In this document: piece by piece, positions 17,413-24,215 of the stretch | Position numbering within the stretch: the first letter of the stretch is position 1 | Layout of the letters: each line of letters begins with the position of its first letter | Source: an uncultured Ignavibacteriota bacterium | Lineage (GTDB): Bacteria > Bacteroidota > Ignavibacteria > UBA10030 > UBA8401 | Direction of reading: 5' to 3' | Assembly (NCBI GenBank): GCA_903884005.1 | Contig: CAISDA010000020.1 | Span: 124,001-188,000 of the forward strand | Length of the DNA stretch: 64,000 nucleotides | The notes under the pieces: model-generated | Database searches by the model: none | What the model saw: the letters and a program-made list of their open reading frames with translations, nothing else | Told to the model about the DNA's origin: nothing | Program-made: the position numbers and the translations under genes

Positions 17413-17997
17413 TTAATCGACTTCCGATGCGGTCGGCTGATCCGTTACTTTCGGCATTTCAGCCGAGACAATGACTTTTGCATGGCGTATCACCTTCTCA
17501 TGCAGCTGATACCCTTTTTCCACTTCTTCAATGATCGTGTGTGCCGGCACATCACTCCGGGGTACCTGCAGCAGTGCGTCATGAAAATCGACGCTGAATT
17601 CCTTGCCCATGCACTCCAGTGCAACGAGCCCCTGCGACTGAAGGACCTTGAAAAATTTCGCCGCGATCATGTCGACGCCCTTATAGAACGGGTCGTCTCC
17701 TACAGCCGCTTGTCCCGTCTTGAGCGAACGGTGAAGATCGTCGAGCACCGGCAGGAGTTGCACAATGATCGATTCGCCGGCATACTTGGCGAATGAGAGA
17801 AAATCGTTTTCGGTACGGCGCTTGTAATTGTCGAATTCGGCGGCTTTGCGGAGCAGCTGGTCCTTCAACTGCGCGACCTGCTGCTCGCATTCTGCATACT
17901 TTGCGGCCAGGGCTTCGCGTTCGCCAAGCGCCTGGGGAAGATCATGTTTTTCCGTGTTCTGTTGAGCTGCCGATGATGTGTCTGGTGTCTGTTCCAT
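17413..17997 (-). CDS. grpE: Nucleotide exchange factor GrpE
   Basis: Accelerates ADP release from DnaK. From the ATG at 17997 (MEQTPDTSSAA) the protein has about 194 residues: a disordered N-terminus, a long coiled coil (AKYAECEQQVAQLKDQLL), the central KRRTENDFLSFAKYAGESII, and the beta-domain signature HDALLQVPRSDVPAHTIIEEVEKGYQLH. The longer frame upstream would run through the terminator hairpin at 18014-18047 and is rejected. It is followed closely by dnaJ. Confidence 0.95.
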   Translation of the reverse strand: MEQTPDTSSAAQQNTEKHDLPQALGEREALAAKYAECEQQVAQLKDQLLRKAAEFDNYKRRTENDFLSFAKYAGESIIVQLLPVLDDLHRSLKTGQAAVGDDPFYKGVDMIAAKFFKVLQSQGLVALECMGKEFSVDFHDALLQVPRSDVPAHTIIEEVEKGYQLHEKVIRHAKVIVSAEMPKVTDQPTASEVD

Positions 17998-18013
17998 GTA
18001 CTTTCGTCTTGTT

Positions 18014-18047
18014 AAAAAAAAACAGTGAGGACCCTGAAGATCCTCAC
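18014..18047 (-). terminator. Intrinsic terminator between hrcA and grpE
   Basis: Reading the minus strand, GTGAGGA and TCCTCAC form a perfect 7-bp stem around a 9-base loop, followed after two bases by nine consecutive T. The element lies directly after the hrcA stop and before the grpE start. It should end or attenuate hrcA transcripts, so grpE-dnaJ expression would depend on read-through or a separate promoter. Confidence 0.8.
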
Positions 18048-18079
18048 AGCGTGCTGCGTGCAATGTGCGGCGAACCGGT

Positions 18080-19114
18080 TCACGGCGGCGAGAACATGCC
18101 GGAGATCGTTTTGGCCACGTAGTCGACGAGCGGGATCATCTTCGAATAATTCATCCGCTTGGTGCCGATGATGCCCACCGACCCGGTGCTGTTGCCGACG
18201 GTGTATGTTGATGTGACGACGCTGTACTCCTTGAGCTGCTTCACGTCGTTTTCGTCGCCGATCGAGACCGCGATGATGCCGTTGTTGCTTTCCGTTTTCT
18301 CGAGCACATGAACGATCATGTCCTCATTGTCGAGCAATTCGATGATGCTGCGGTAGTGGTCGGCATGGTCGAATTCGGGCTGCGAGAGGATCCCCGCTGT
18401 GCCGCCGATATGCAGCTTCTCGATCGAGCTCTGTTCGTCGAATAATTTGTCGACCGAATCGATGAAAAGACTGATCAATCCGGTCTCCTCGCCGCGCATG
18501 TCCTGCACGCGGTCGTAGAGCGTCGTGCGTATTTCCGTCAGCGCAAGGCCGGCAAGGCGTTCGTTTAAGAGGCGCCCCACGTCGTCCAGTTTCGCGCGCG
18601 GGATCTCGGTGCTCACTTCCATCGTGATGGTCTTCACCAGCCCCGAGCGTATCGACATCACGACGAGAATGCGCGGCCCCGTGAGCGGGACCAGTTCAAG
18701 CTTGTCGAGAATGCCCGTGTTCAGGCGCGGTGCGGACACCACGCCCAGCTGATGCGAGATCGCTCCGATGAGTTTGGATGTCAGCCGGAAGACCGTCTCC
18801 GGATCGGCGCCCGATTGCAGCTGCGATTGGATGGTCGTTTGATCTTCCTGCGACAATTGTTCGAATTCCATGAGCGAATCGACGTAGCACCGGTACCCCT
18901 TGTCCGTCGGAACGCGCCCGGACGAGGTATGGGGATGTCCGATGTATCCGAGATATTCCAGATCGGACATGACATTCCTCACCGTCGCCGGACTTAAGCC
19001 GATGTCGTGATGCTTGGCAATGTATCGAGAGCCGATCGGGGTGGCGGTTTGTATGAAGCTGTAGACGATGCTTCGTAAAATCGTGCGTTCCCGATCGCTC
19101 AGCAGTTCCTGCAT
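18080..19114 (-). CDS. hrcA: Heat-inducible transcription repressor HrcA
   Basis: Winged-helix repressor of class I heat-shock genes, normally acting at CIRCE operators with GroEL as co-factor. From the ATG at 19114 it is 344 residues and begins MQELLSDRERTILRSIVYSF. The recognition region LSPATVRNVMSDLEYLGYIGHPHTSSGRVPTDKGYR is strongly conserved. The C-terminal GAF-like domain ends VGIIGTKRMNYSKMIPLVDYV. GGGAGAGG lies just upstream as ribosome-binding site. I see no canonical CIRCE inverted repeat in the short upstream region, so autoregulation is not evident. Confidence 0.95.
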   Translation of the reverse strand: MQELLSDRERTILRSIVYSFIQTATPIGSRYIAKHHDIGLSPATVRNVMSDLEYLGYIGHPHTSSGRVPTDKGYRCYVDSLMEFEQLSQEDQTTIQSQLQSGADPETVFRLTSKLIGAISHQLGVVSAPRLNTGILDKLELVPLTGPRILVVMSIRSGLVKTITMEVSTEIPRAKLDDVGRLLNERLAGLALTEIRTTLYDRVQDMRGEETGLISLFIDSVDKLFDEQSSIEKLHIGGTAGILSQPEFDHADHYRSIIELLDNEDMIVHVLEKTESNNGIIAVSIGDENDVKQLKEYSVVTSTYTVGNSTGSVGIIGTKRMNYSKMIPLVDYVAKTISGMFSPP

Positions 19115-19165
19115 ACCTCTCCCGTGCAAAGTGAACCTGACTACGAGAACCTGATAGAGCAATAA

Positions 19166-19194
19166 AAAGTACAAATTTTCTGCTCGGTTGTCAA
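19166..19194 (-). promoter_or_regulatory. Sigma-70-like promoter candidate for hrcA
   Basis: On the minus strand a perfect TTGACA (19189-19194) is followed by exactly 17 bases and TACTTT (19166-19171), a weak -10. It lies about 50-80 bases upstream of the hrcA start codon, in the gap after the receiver-protein gene. No CIRCE-like inverted repeat overlaps it. Confidence 0.5.
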
Positions 19195-19248
19195 GAAACT
19201 CGCCGCGTGCGAATGGTTTTATTCCTCATCGGTGCGGAACTGCCATGG

Positions 19249-20004
19249 TTACTTCTGCTGAGACCGAGATTGAATTTGATGGAGTTTTTTTTCAACCTGC
19301 GAATGAATGTCGATAATTGCATCGTCTCCCGCATATTTCGTATAGACGACGTCCGACAGTTCCACCAGCGAACGCACCACGGCTTCGATGACGGACGACT
19401 GTTTGCGCAGATCTGCGACGAGCTGCAGTATCGGCTCGGCCGTGTCCTTGTCCAGCGTCTTGTTGATGTGGCGCTCCGTGATGGAGGAGCGGAGCATGAT
19501 AATGGCAAGCGAGTTGTTCACATGGTGTGCGATCGTCCGCACGGTGGTTTGGAACATTTGAATGGCGATTCGCTGCTTTTCCTCTTCGACCCGTTTTTCA
19601 TCGCGTTCTCGAACCTCCCTGCGGAAGAGATAGCGTTCATGCACGCCCTCCAGGAGAATGGGCAGATGATGCAATTCCAGTCGTTCTTTCCGCGCATAGT
19701 CGTACGCCCCGTATTTCATCGCCTTGACGGCGATATCGTCCGTGCCTGCCGCCGTCAGCAGGATCACCGGCGTATCGATTGCGTTGTCGCTCATCCATTG
19801 CAACACCTGTATCCCCGTCATGGTGCCGAGGTAGTAATCCAGCAGGATGATATCGACGGGCGTCTCGCGCAGAATGTCCATTCCCTCTTCTCCGGAATCC
19901 GCTGTCAAGACCGTGAAACGCTCGCTCGACCGCAGGTCCATGGCCAGGACGGTAGAGAACGCCTTTTCGTCGTCGACGATCAATACTGTGAGTGGAGTCT
20001 TCAT
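19249..20004 (-). CDS. Response regulator receiver fused to a kinase-like dimerisation region, no ATPase domain
   Basis: Residues 1-120 are a receiver domain (VLIVDDE, phospho-acceptor Asp56 in LLDYYLG, Lys106 in DYARKERL). A charged coiled-coil linker (REVRERDEKRVEEEKQRIA) leads to a segment resembling a histidine-kinase H-box, RTIAHHVNNSLAIIML (His160/161), and a second helix. The protein ends at residue 251 with no HATPase domain, and no remnant is visible before hrcA. It may be a phosphotransfer or dimerising adaptor working with a separate kinase, or a phosphatase-like antagonist. No partner kinase is adjacent. The H-box call is by similarity only. Confidence 0.75.
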   Translation of the reverse strand: MKTPLTVLIVDDEKAFSTVLAMDLRSSERFTVLTADSGEEGMDILRETPVDIILLDYYLGTMTGIQVLQWMSDNAIDTPVILLTAAGTDDIAVKAMKYGAYDYARKERLELHHLPILLEGVHERYLFRREVRERDEKRVEEEKQRIAIQMFQTTVRTIAHHVNNSLAIIMLRSSITERHINKTLDKDTAEPILQLVADLRKQSSVIEAVVRSLVELSDVVYTKYAGDDAIIDIHSQVEKKLHQIQSRSQQK

Positions 20005-20126
20005 CGTTGCCTTTCAAAGCTGGATTGTACCGGAGACCGGCGTAATGTGCCATGGGACGGATCGTAACGCTCACCGTACATGGAACAGCAAAACCGTATG
20101 AAAGGTTTATGTGTCAATGATAATAT

Positions 20127-21299
20127 TTATTTTTTCAATATCCAAAAAATTATTCCGGCTGCGGCGGATAATGCCGCACCGAAATAAAAAGGCGACGGAA
20201 CGCCGACATAATTCCATAAGAGGCCCGCAATGAGGCTCGAGAAGAATGTCGCAAATCCCGTGACGGTATAGAAGAAACCGATCGCCGTGCCGCGCTGTCC
20301 CGAAGGCACCATCTCTGCGATATACGCCTTCCCGACGCCTTCATTCATCGCCATGAACAGGCCGTAGGCGGGGAACAACACCCACATGAGCTCCTTCTGC
20401 TGCGCAGCCGCGAATCCGGCATAGACCGCTGAAAATAAAAACAGGGAGGCGGTGAGCACGCGTTTCGCACCGAACCGGTCTGCCAGTTTTCCGAAGGGAT
20501 AGGAGAGCAGCGAGTAGATGCTGTTGAAGAGCACATACAGGAGCACGGTTGTCTGCGTCGAATACCCGAGATGCTGCGAACGCAGTATGAGAAAGGCGTC
20601 CGAACTGTTGCCAAGCGTGAAGAGCATGCTCACGGCAAGGAATTGCCTGAACGGCACGCCGAATTGAGACACGGACATGCTCAGCGGCAGCGGCGTCTGC
20701 CGCACATCATGGTTCGGTTCCCTTACGAATACGATCAGCACGCACACGCCGATGAATGCGGGGATGGATGCGATGAGAAAAATGAGGGAATAGTGATTGT
20801 GCACGAGCGCCAGCAGCATGAGCGCCGTCAACGGGCCGATGATGGCTCCGATCGTGTCCATTGACCGGTGAAGCCCGAACGCCGCCCCGCGCGCGCCGGC
20901 ATCGGTCGAGTCGGCAATTAACGCATCGCGTGCGGCGGTGCGGATCCCCTTGCCGAACCGATCCATGAAGCGCGCACCCAGCACTGCCGTCCAAGACGCT
21001 GCAAACGCCAGCAGCACCTTTGCCGCAGACCCGAGCACATATCCTGATGCCACAAATCCCTTGCGGTTGTGCAGTCTGTCAGAGAGCCATCCCGAAAACA
21101 CCTTTAAGATGCTCGCGGTGGCTTCGGCGGTTCCTTCAATGAGCCCGATCGCAGCCACGGGCGCGCCGAGCGTCACGGTGAGAAAAATCGGAATGATCGG
21201 ATACGCCATCTCGGATGCGAAGTCGTTCAACAGGCTTACCCATCCAAGGGCAAGCACGTTTTTATTTTTGAGGACGTCGTGGCGAGAACGTGTTTTCAT
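20127..21299 (-). CDS. Major facilitator superfamily transporter
   Basis: An inner-membrane permease of 390 residues with about 12 predicted hydrophobic segments, starting MKTRSRHDVLKNKNVLALG at the ATG at 21299. The cytoplasmic loop-2 motif appears as GWLSDRLHNRKG, and a second signature is ARFMDRFGKGIRTAARDALIA. This belongs to a widespread uncharacterised MFS group, and the substrate is not identifiable. It is divergent from the glucanase gene across a 415-bp region, so a link to sugar export or uptake is possible but unproven. Confidence 0.85.
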   Translation of the reverse strand: MKTRSRHDVLKNKNVLALGWVSLLNDFASEMAYPIIPIFLTVTLGAPVAAIGLIEGTAEATASILKVFSGWLSDRLHNRKGFVASGYVLGSAAKVLLAFAASWTAVLGARFMDRFGKGIRTAARDALIADSTDAGARGAAFGLHRSMDTIGAIIGPLTALMLLALVHNHYSLIFLIASIPAFIGVCVLIVFVREPNHDVRQTPLPLSMSVSQFGVPFRQFLAVSMLFTLGNSSDAFLILRSQHLGYSTQTTVLLYVLFNSIYSLLSYPFGKLADRFGAKRVLTASLFLFSAVYAGFAAAQQKELMWVLFPAYGLFMAMNEGVGKAYIAEMVPSGQRGTAIGFFYTVTGFATFFSSLIAGLLWNYVGVPSPFYFGAALSAAAGIIFWILKK

Positions 21300-21374
21300 C
21301 GGGCAAGAGTGGTGAATAGTGTGTGATTCTCCAGAGCGATGTTTTTTTACGAAAAACACGGAAGAGTGAAAGCA

Positions 21375-21404
21375 ATAATGATGTCACTCCGAACAAAGAG
21401 TCAA
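21375..21404 (-). promoter_or_regulatory. Promoter candidate for the MFS gene
   Basis: On the minus strand TTGACT (21399-21404) and CATTAT (21375-21380) are separated by 18 bases, a five-of-six and four-of-six match to sigma-70 boxes, about 75-105 bases before the MFS start codon. Confidence 0.35.
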
Positions 21405-21597
21405 CCCCAGTCTCACAAAAAATACACGAATCCCGAATGAAAAGCAATGACACGTATCCCCCGGCGCGTCCGTCCGCGCGGCGATCCCCGCGTCGAACGA
21501 TGTGATACCGATGAGCGCGTCGAGTACCCTGGGCAACGCCGGCCTTTACCGATCGGGCCATGACATCAGACCAGGAGACGCGTGCCGCGGGTGTATC

Positions 21598-21628
21598 ATA
21601 TGTAAAAATAATTTTCGTTATTACATAT
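21598..21628. promoter_or_regulatory. AT-rich inverted repeat upstream of the glucanase gene, operator candidate
   Basis: ATATGTAA (21598-21605) and TTACATAT (21621-21628) are perfect 8-bp arms around a 15-base AT-rich centre, in an otherwise GC-rich gap about 90 bases before the glucanase start. The size and symmetry fit a dimeric regulator site, but no regulator gene is adjacent. Confidence 0.4.
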
Positions 21629-21714
21629 TGGTAGGTGTACAGTCTCTGCTTCAGAGAAATCGTACAATGCAGCGACCCATTGCATTACGAGGCCGTTTAT
21701 CTGTCGAGGAACGT

Positions 21715-24135
21715 ATGAAATCCTTTTGTGAGTTGCTTGCCATCCTGTGTGTGTGCGTTGCCCAGGCGTTCTCCCAAACAAAACCCGACATCATTATTTT
21801 TGACGACGGAGACAATGCAACATTCCACGACGCGTCGGTCGGCGTTGTCACATCGCCGAGCACGCTTGCGCGTGGAGGAGGGGGCGACAAATTGATCGTC
21901 GACGCCTCGCAGCATTATTCGGGGAGCAAGAGCGGAAAGTTGGAATGGAAGTCGGCCCCGGGAGGCGATTGGAAAATGTTTATCGCGAGCGCCGGGTGGC
22001 TTTCGTTGAATGCCGCAGCCTACGACAGCCTCGTGTTCTTCGTCAATTCGCGTGGTGCGATCGCCGCAGCGCAGCTGCCGACGATCGGACTCGAGACAAG
22101 TTCGAATAAAGTATCCGTTCTTGCCGGCCTCGCTTCGTATCTTCCGGCCGGCACAGACGCAGACACAACAACATGGCAGCGCATTGCGCTGCCGCTCACG
22201 GTGTTCTCAGGATTCGATCTTTCGATTCTCAAGGATGTGAACTTTCACCAGAACGCGGCTGACAATATTCTGCACACGATGTGGATCGATAATATCCGCA
22301 TCGTCGTGAAGGGAAGCACACCCGATACGACGAAGCCCGGCGCAGTGCACAACCTTGTGTCGCGTTCAGGCGACAAAAGCATCGTCCTGCACTGGGATCG
22401 TACTGCGGACAAGAACACCGCCGGATACAATGTCTACAGGGCTGCAAGCATGTCGGGGCCGTTCTCCACAGTCTCGGCTTCCGTAGCATCGATCGCAGGG
22501 TTTTCCGATTGCTCGGTGTCGAACGGCCAAACGTACTATTACTGCGTGAGGGCTGTCAATGCAAGCCACACGGAAAGCTCGGCGTCGGACACCATTGCCG
22601 CTACGCCCAACGCCTTCGCCAATGACGATGCATTCCTGAATTATGTCGAACAGACGGCATTCGATTATTTTTGGTACGAGGCAAATTCCGCGAACGGACT
22701 CATCAAGGACCGCAGCACGCAAACGTCGTTGTGCAGCATCGCCTCGGTCGGATTCGGCCTGACGGCGATAGGGGTCGGTATCGACCGGGGTTGGATCACA
22801 CGCACTGAAGGACGGCAAAGAACACTCGTTACGCTCAATACATTTTGGAATGGCCCCCAAAGTGAACTCTCATCCGGCGTCATCGGCTATAAAGGATGGT
22901 TCTATCATTTTTTGGATATGACCACAGCCGTGCGATCGGGGACCACGGAACTCTCGTCCATCGATACCGGACTGTTGCTTGCCGGCATACTTTACTCCAG
23001 ACAATATTTTACAGGAGCCGACTCGGCCGAAACGATGATCCGGTCTCTCGCCGATTCGATCTACCGGCGTGTTGATTGGAATTGGATGTGCAATGGCGCA
23101 TCATCGCTTACGATGGGATGGGACCCGAATTCCAAATTTATCTCTGCCCGATGGATCGGCTTCAGTGAAGCGAGCATCCTCTATATTCTGGGCATGGGGG
23201 CTCCCGTCGCACCGCTGTCTGCGCCGTCGTGGACCGCGTGGACGAGCGGCTATACCTGGTCCCTCAACAAATGGCTTGGCGATTATTTTGTCGATTATCC
23301 CCCTCTTTTTGTGCATCAATATTCGCATTGTTGGGTCGATTTCCGAAACATTGCCGATGAGTACATGAAACTGCATGGCATCACATATTTCGAAAATTCG
23401 CGGCGTGCCACGCTCGCACAGCGCCTGTATTGCATGGACAATCCCAAAATTTTTTTCGGTTACGGTCCGAACATGTGGGGTATCACGGCCTCCGATATGC
23501 CGACAGGATACGGTGAGCGCGGTACAAATAAGAACGACGACGGAACGATCAATGCGACAGCCCCGGGAGGTTCAATGCCGTTTGCTCCCGAATTCTGTAT
23601 GCCCGCGCTGCGGAACATGTACGACACGTACCGGACAACAATCTGGACGGCGTACGGATTCTGTGATGCGTTCAATCTGAGTGTGAGCCCTGCCTGGTGG
23701 GACGCGAACGTGCTGGGGATCGATCAGGGGCCGATCATCATCATGGCGGAAAATTATCGCACGGGCAGCGTCTGGAAAACATTCATGAAAGACAAATACA
23801 TTGCGAGCGGATTGGCGCGCGCGGGATTCACAACGGTGACGGCCGCTGCCGAGGGAACACAACAGGCGCCAGCGGAATTTGCCTTGCACCAAAATTATCC
23901 CAACCCCTTTAATCCCTCAACGGAGATTCGATATTCGATCCCGTCTGCGGGAAGGGTTGTGCTGACAGTATTTTCCGTTTTGGGAAACGCGGTTGAGCGT
24001 CTCGTCGACGCCGATCAGGCTTCCGGCGCATATTCGGTCATGTTCAACGCGTCGCAATATGCAAGCGGAGTCTATTTCTACACATTGCGCTGCGGCACTT
24101 CGTCTCTGTCGCAAAAAATGATGCTGCTTCGGTGA
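21715..24135 (+). CDS. Secreted glucoamylase-like (GH144-type) glycoside hydrolase with T9SS sorting domain
   Basis: From the ATG at 21715 (MKSFCELLAILCVCVAQAFSQ) a signal peptide is clear. Domain order: a carbohydrate-binding-like beta-sandwich (about residues 20-200), one fibronectin type III domain (GAVHNLVSRSGDKSIVLHW), then a catalytic (alpha/alpha)6 region of the 'glycoamylase' family, and a C-terminal sorting domain (LHQNYPNPFNPSTEIR). The catalytic region has FLNYVEQTAFDYFWYEAN, GWFYHFLD, ELSSIDTGLLLAGIL, FVHQYSHCWVDFRN and AYGFCDAFN. Characterised relatives in GH144 are endo-beta-1,2-glucanases, so an exported beta-glucanase acting at the surface is likely; substrate is inferred. A cytoplasmic GH2 enzyme follows. 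Confidence 0.85.
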   Translation: MKSFCELLAILCVCVAQAFSQTKPDIIIFDDGDNATFHDASVGVVTSPSTLARGGGGDKLIVDASQHYSGSKSGKLEWKSAPGGDWKMFIASAGWLSLNAAAYDSLVFFVNSRGAIAAAQLPTIGLETSSNKVSVLAGLASYLPAGTDADTTTWQRIALPLTVFSGFDLSILKDVNFHQNAADNILHTMWIDNIRIVVKGSTPDTTKPGAVHNLVSRSGDKSIVLHWDRTADKNTAGYNVYRAASMSGPFSTVSASVASIAGFSDCSVSNGQTYYYCVRAVNASHTESSASDTIAATPNAFANDDAFLNYVEQTAFDYFWYEANSANGLIKDRSTQTSLCSIASVGFGLTAIGVGIDRGWITRTEGRQRTLVTLNTFWNGPQSELSSGVIGYKGWFYHFLDMTTAVRSGTTELSSIDTGLLLAGILYSRQYFTGADSAETMIRSLADSIYRRVDWNWMCNGASSLTMGWDPNSKFISARWIGFSEASILYILGMGAPVAPLSAPSWTAWTSGYTWSLNKWLGDYFVDYPPLFVHQYSHCWVDFRNIADEYMKLHGITYFENSRRATLAQRLYCMDNPKIFFGYGPNMWGITASDMPTGYGERGTNKNDDGTINATAPGGSMPFAPEFCMPALRNMYDTYRTTIWTAYGFCDAFNLSVSPAWWDANVLGIDQGPIIIMAENYRTGSVWKTFMKDKYIASGLARAGFTTVTAAAEGTQQAPAEFALHQNYPNPFNPSTEIRYSIPSAGRVVLTVFSVLGNAVERLVDADQASGAYSVMFNASQYASGVYFYTLRCGTSSLSQKMMLLR

Positions 24136-24215
24136 CGTTGAATATGAACAATGAGTAATGACTCGGGCGGCTGGCCCGACAAACGGAAAATTACCTATCT
24201 ACTCGTATCGCATGT

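Larger units (their letters stand above)
21300..21714. other. Intergenic region between the divergent MFS and glucanase genes
   Basis: About 415 bp without a credible gene; the open frame in front of the glucanase is not protein-like. It contains a candidate promoter for the MFS gene, an AT-rich inverted repeat on the glucanase side, and a GC-rich middle stretch with no recognisable feature. GAGGAACGT just before 21715 is a usable ribosome-binding site for the glucanase. Confidence 0.6.

Noticed and set aside
15786-19114. dnaK expected within the hrcA-grpE-dnaJ string
   Set aside because: No Hsp70-type sequence is present; comEA follows dnaJ directly.
19115-19248. CIRCE operator upstream of hrcA
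   Set aside because: I looked for TTAGCACTC-N9-GAGTGCTAA on both strands; only unrelated partial matches (TTGCTCT ... TCTCGTAG) without inverted symmetry are present.
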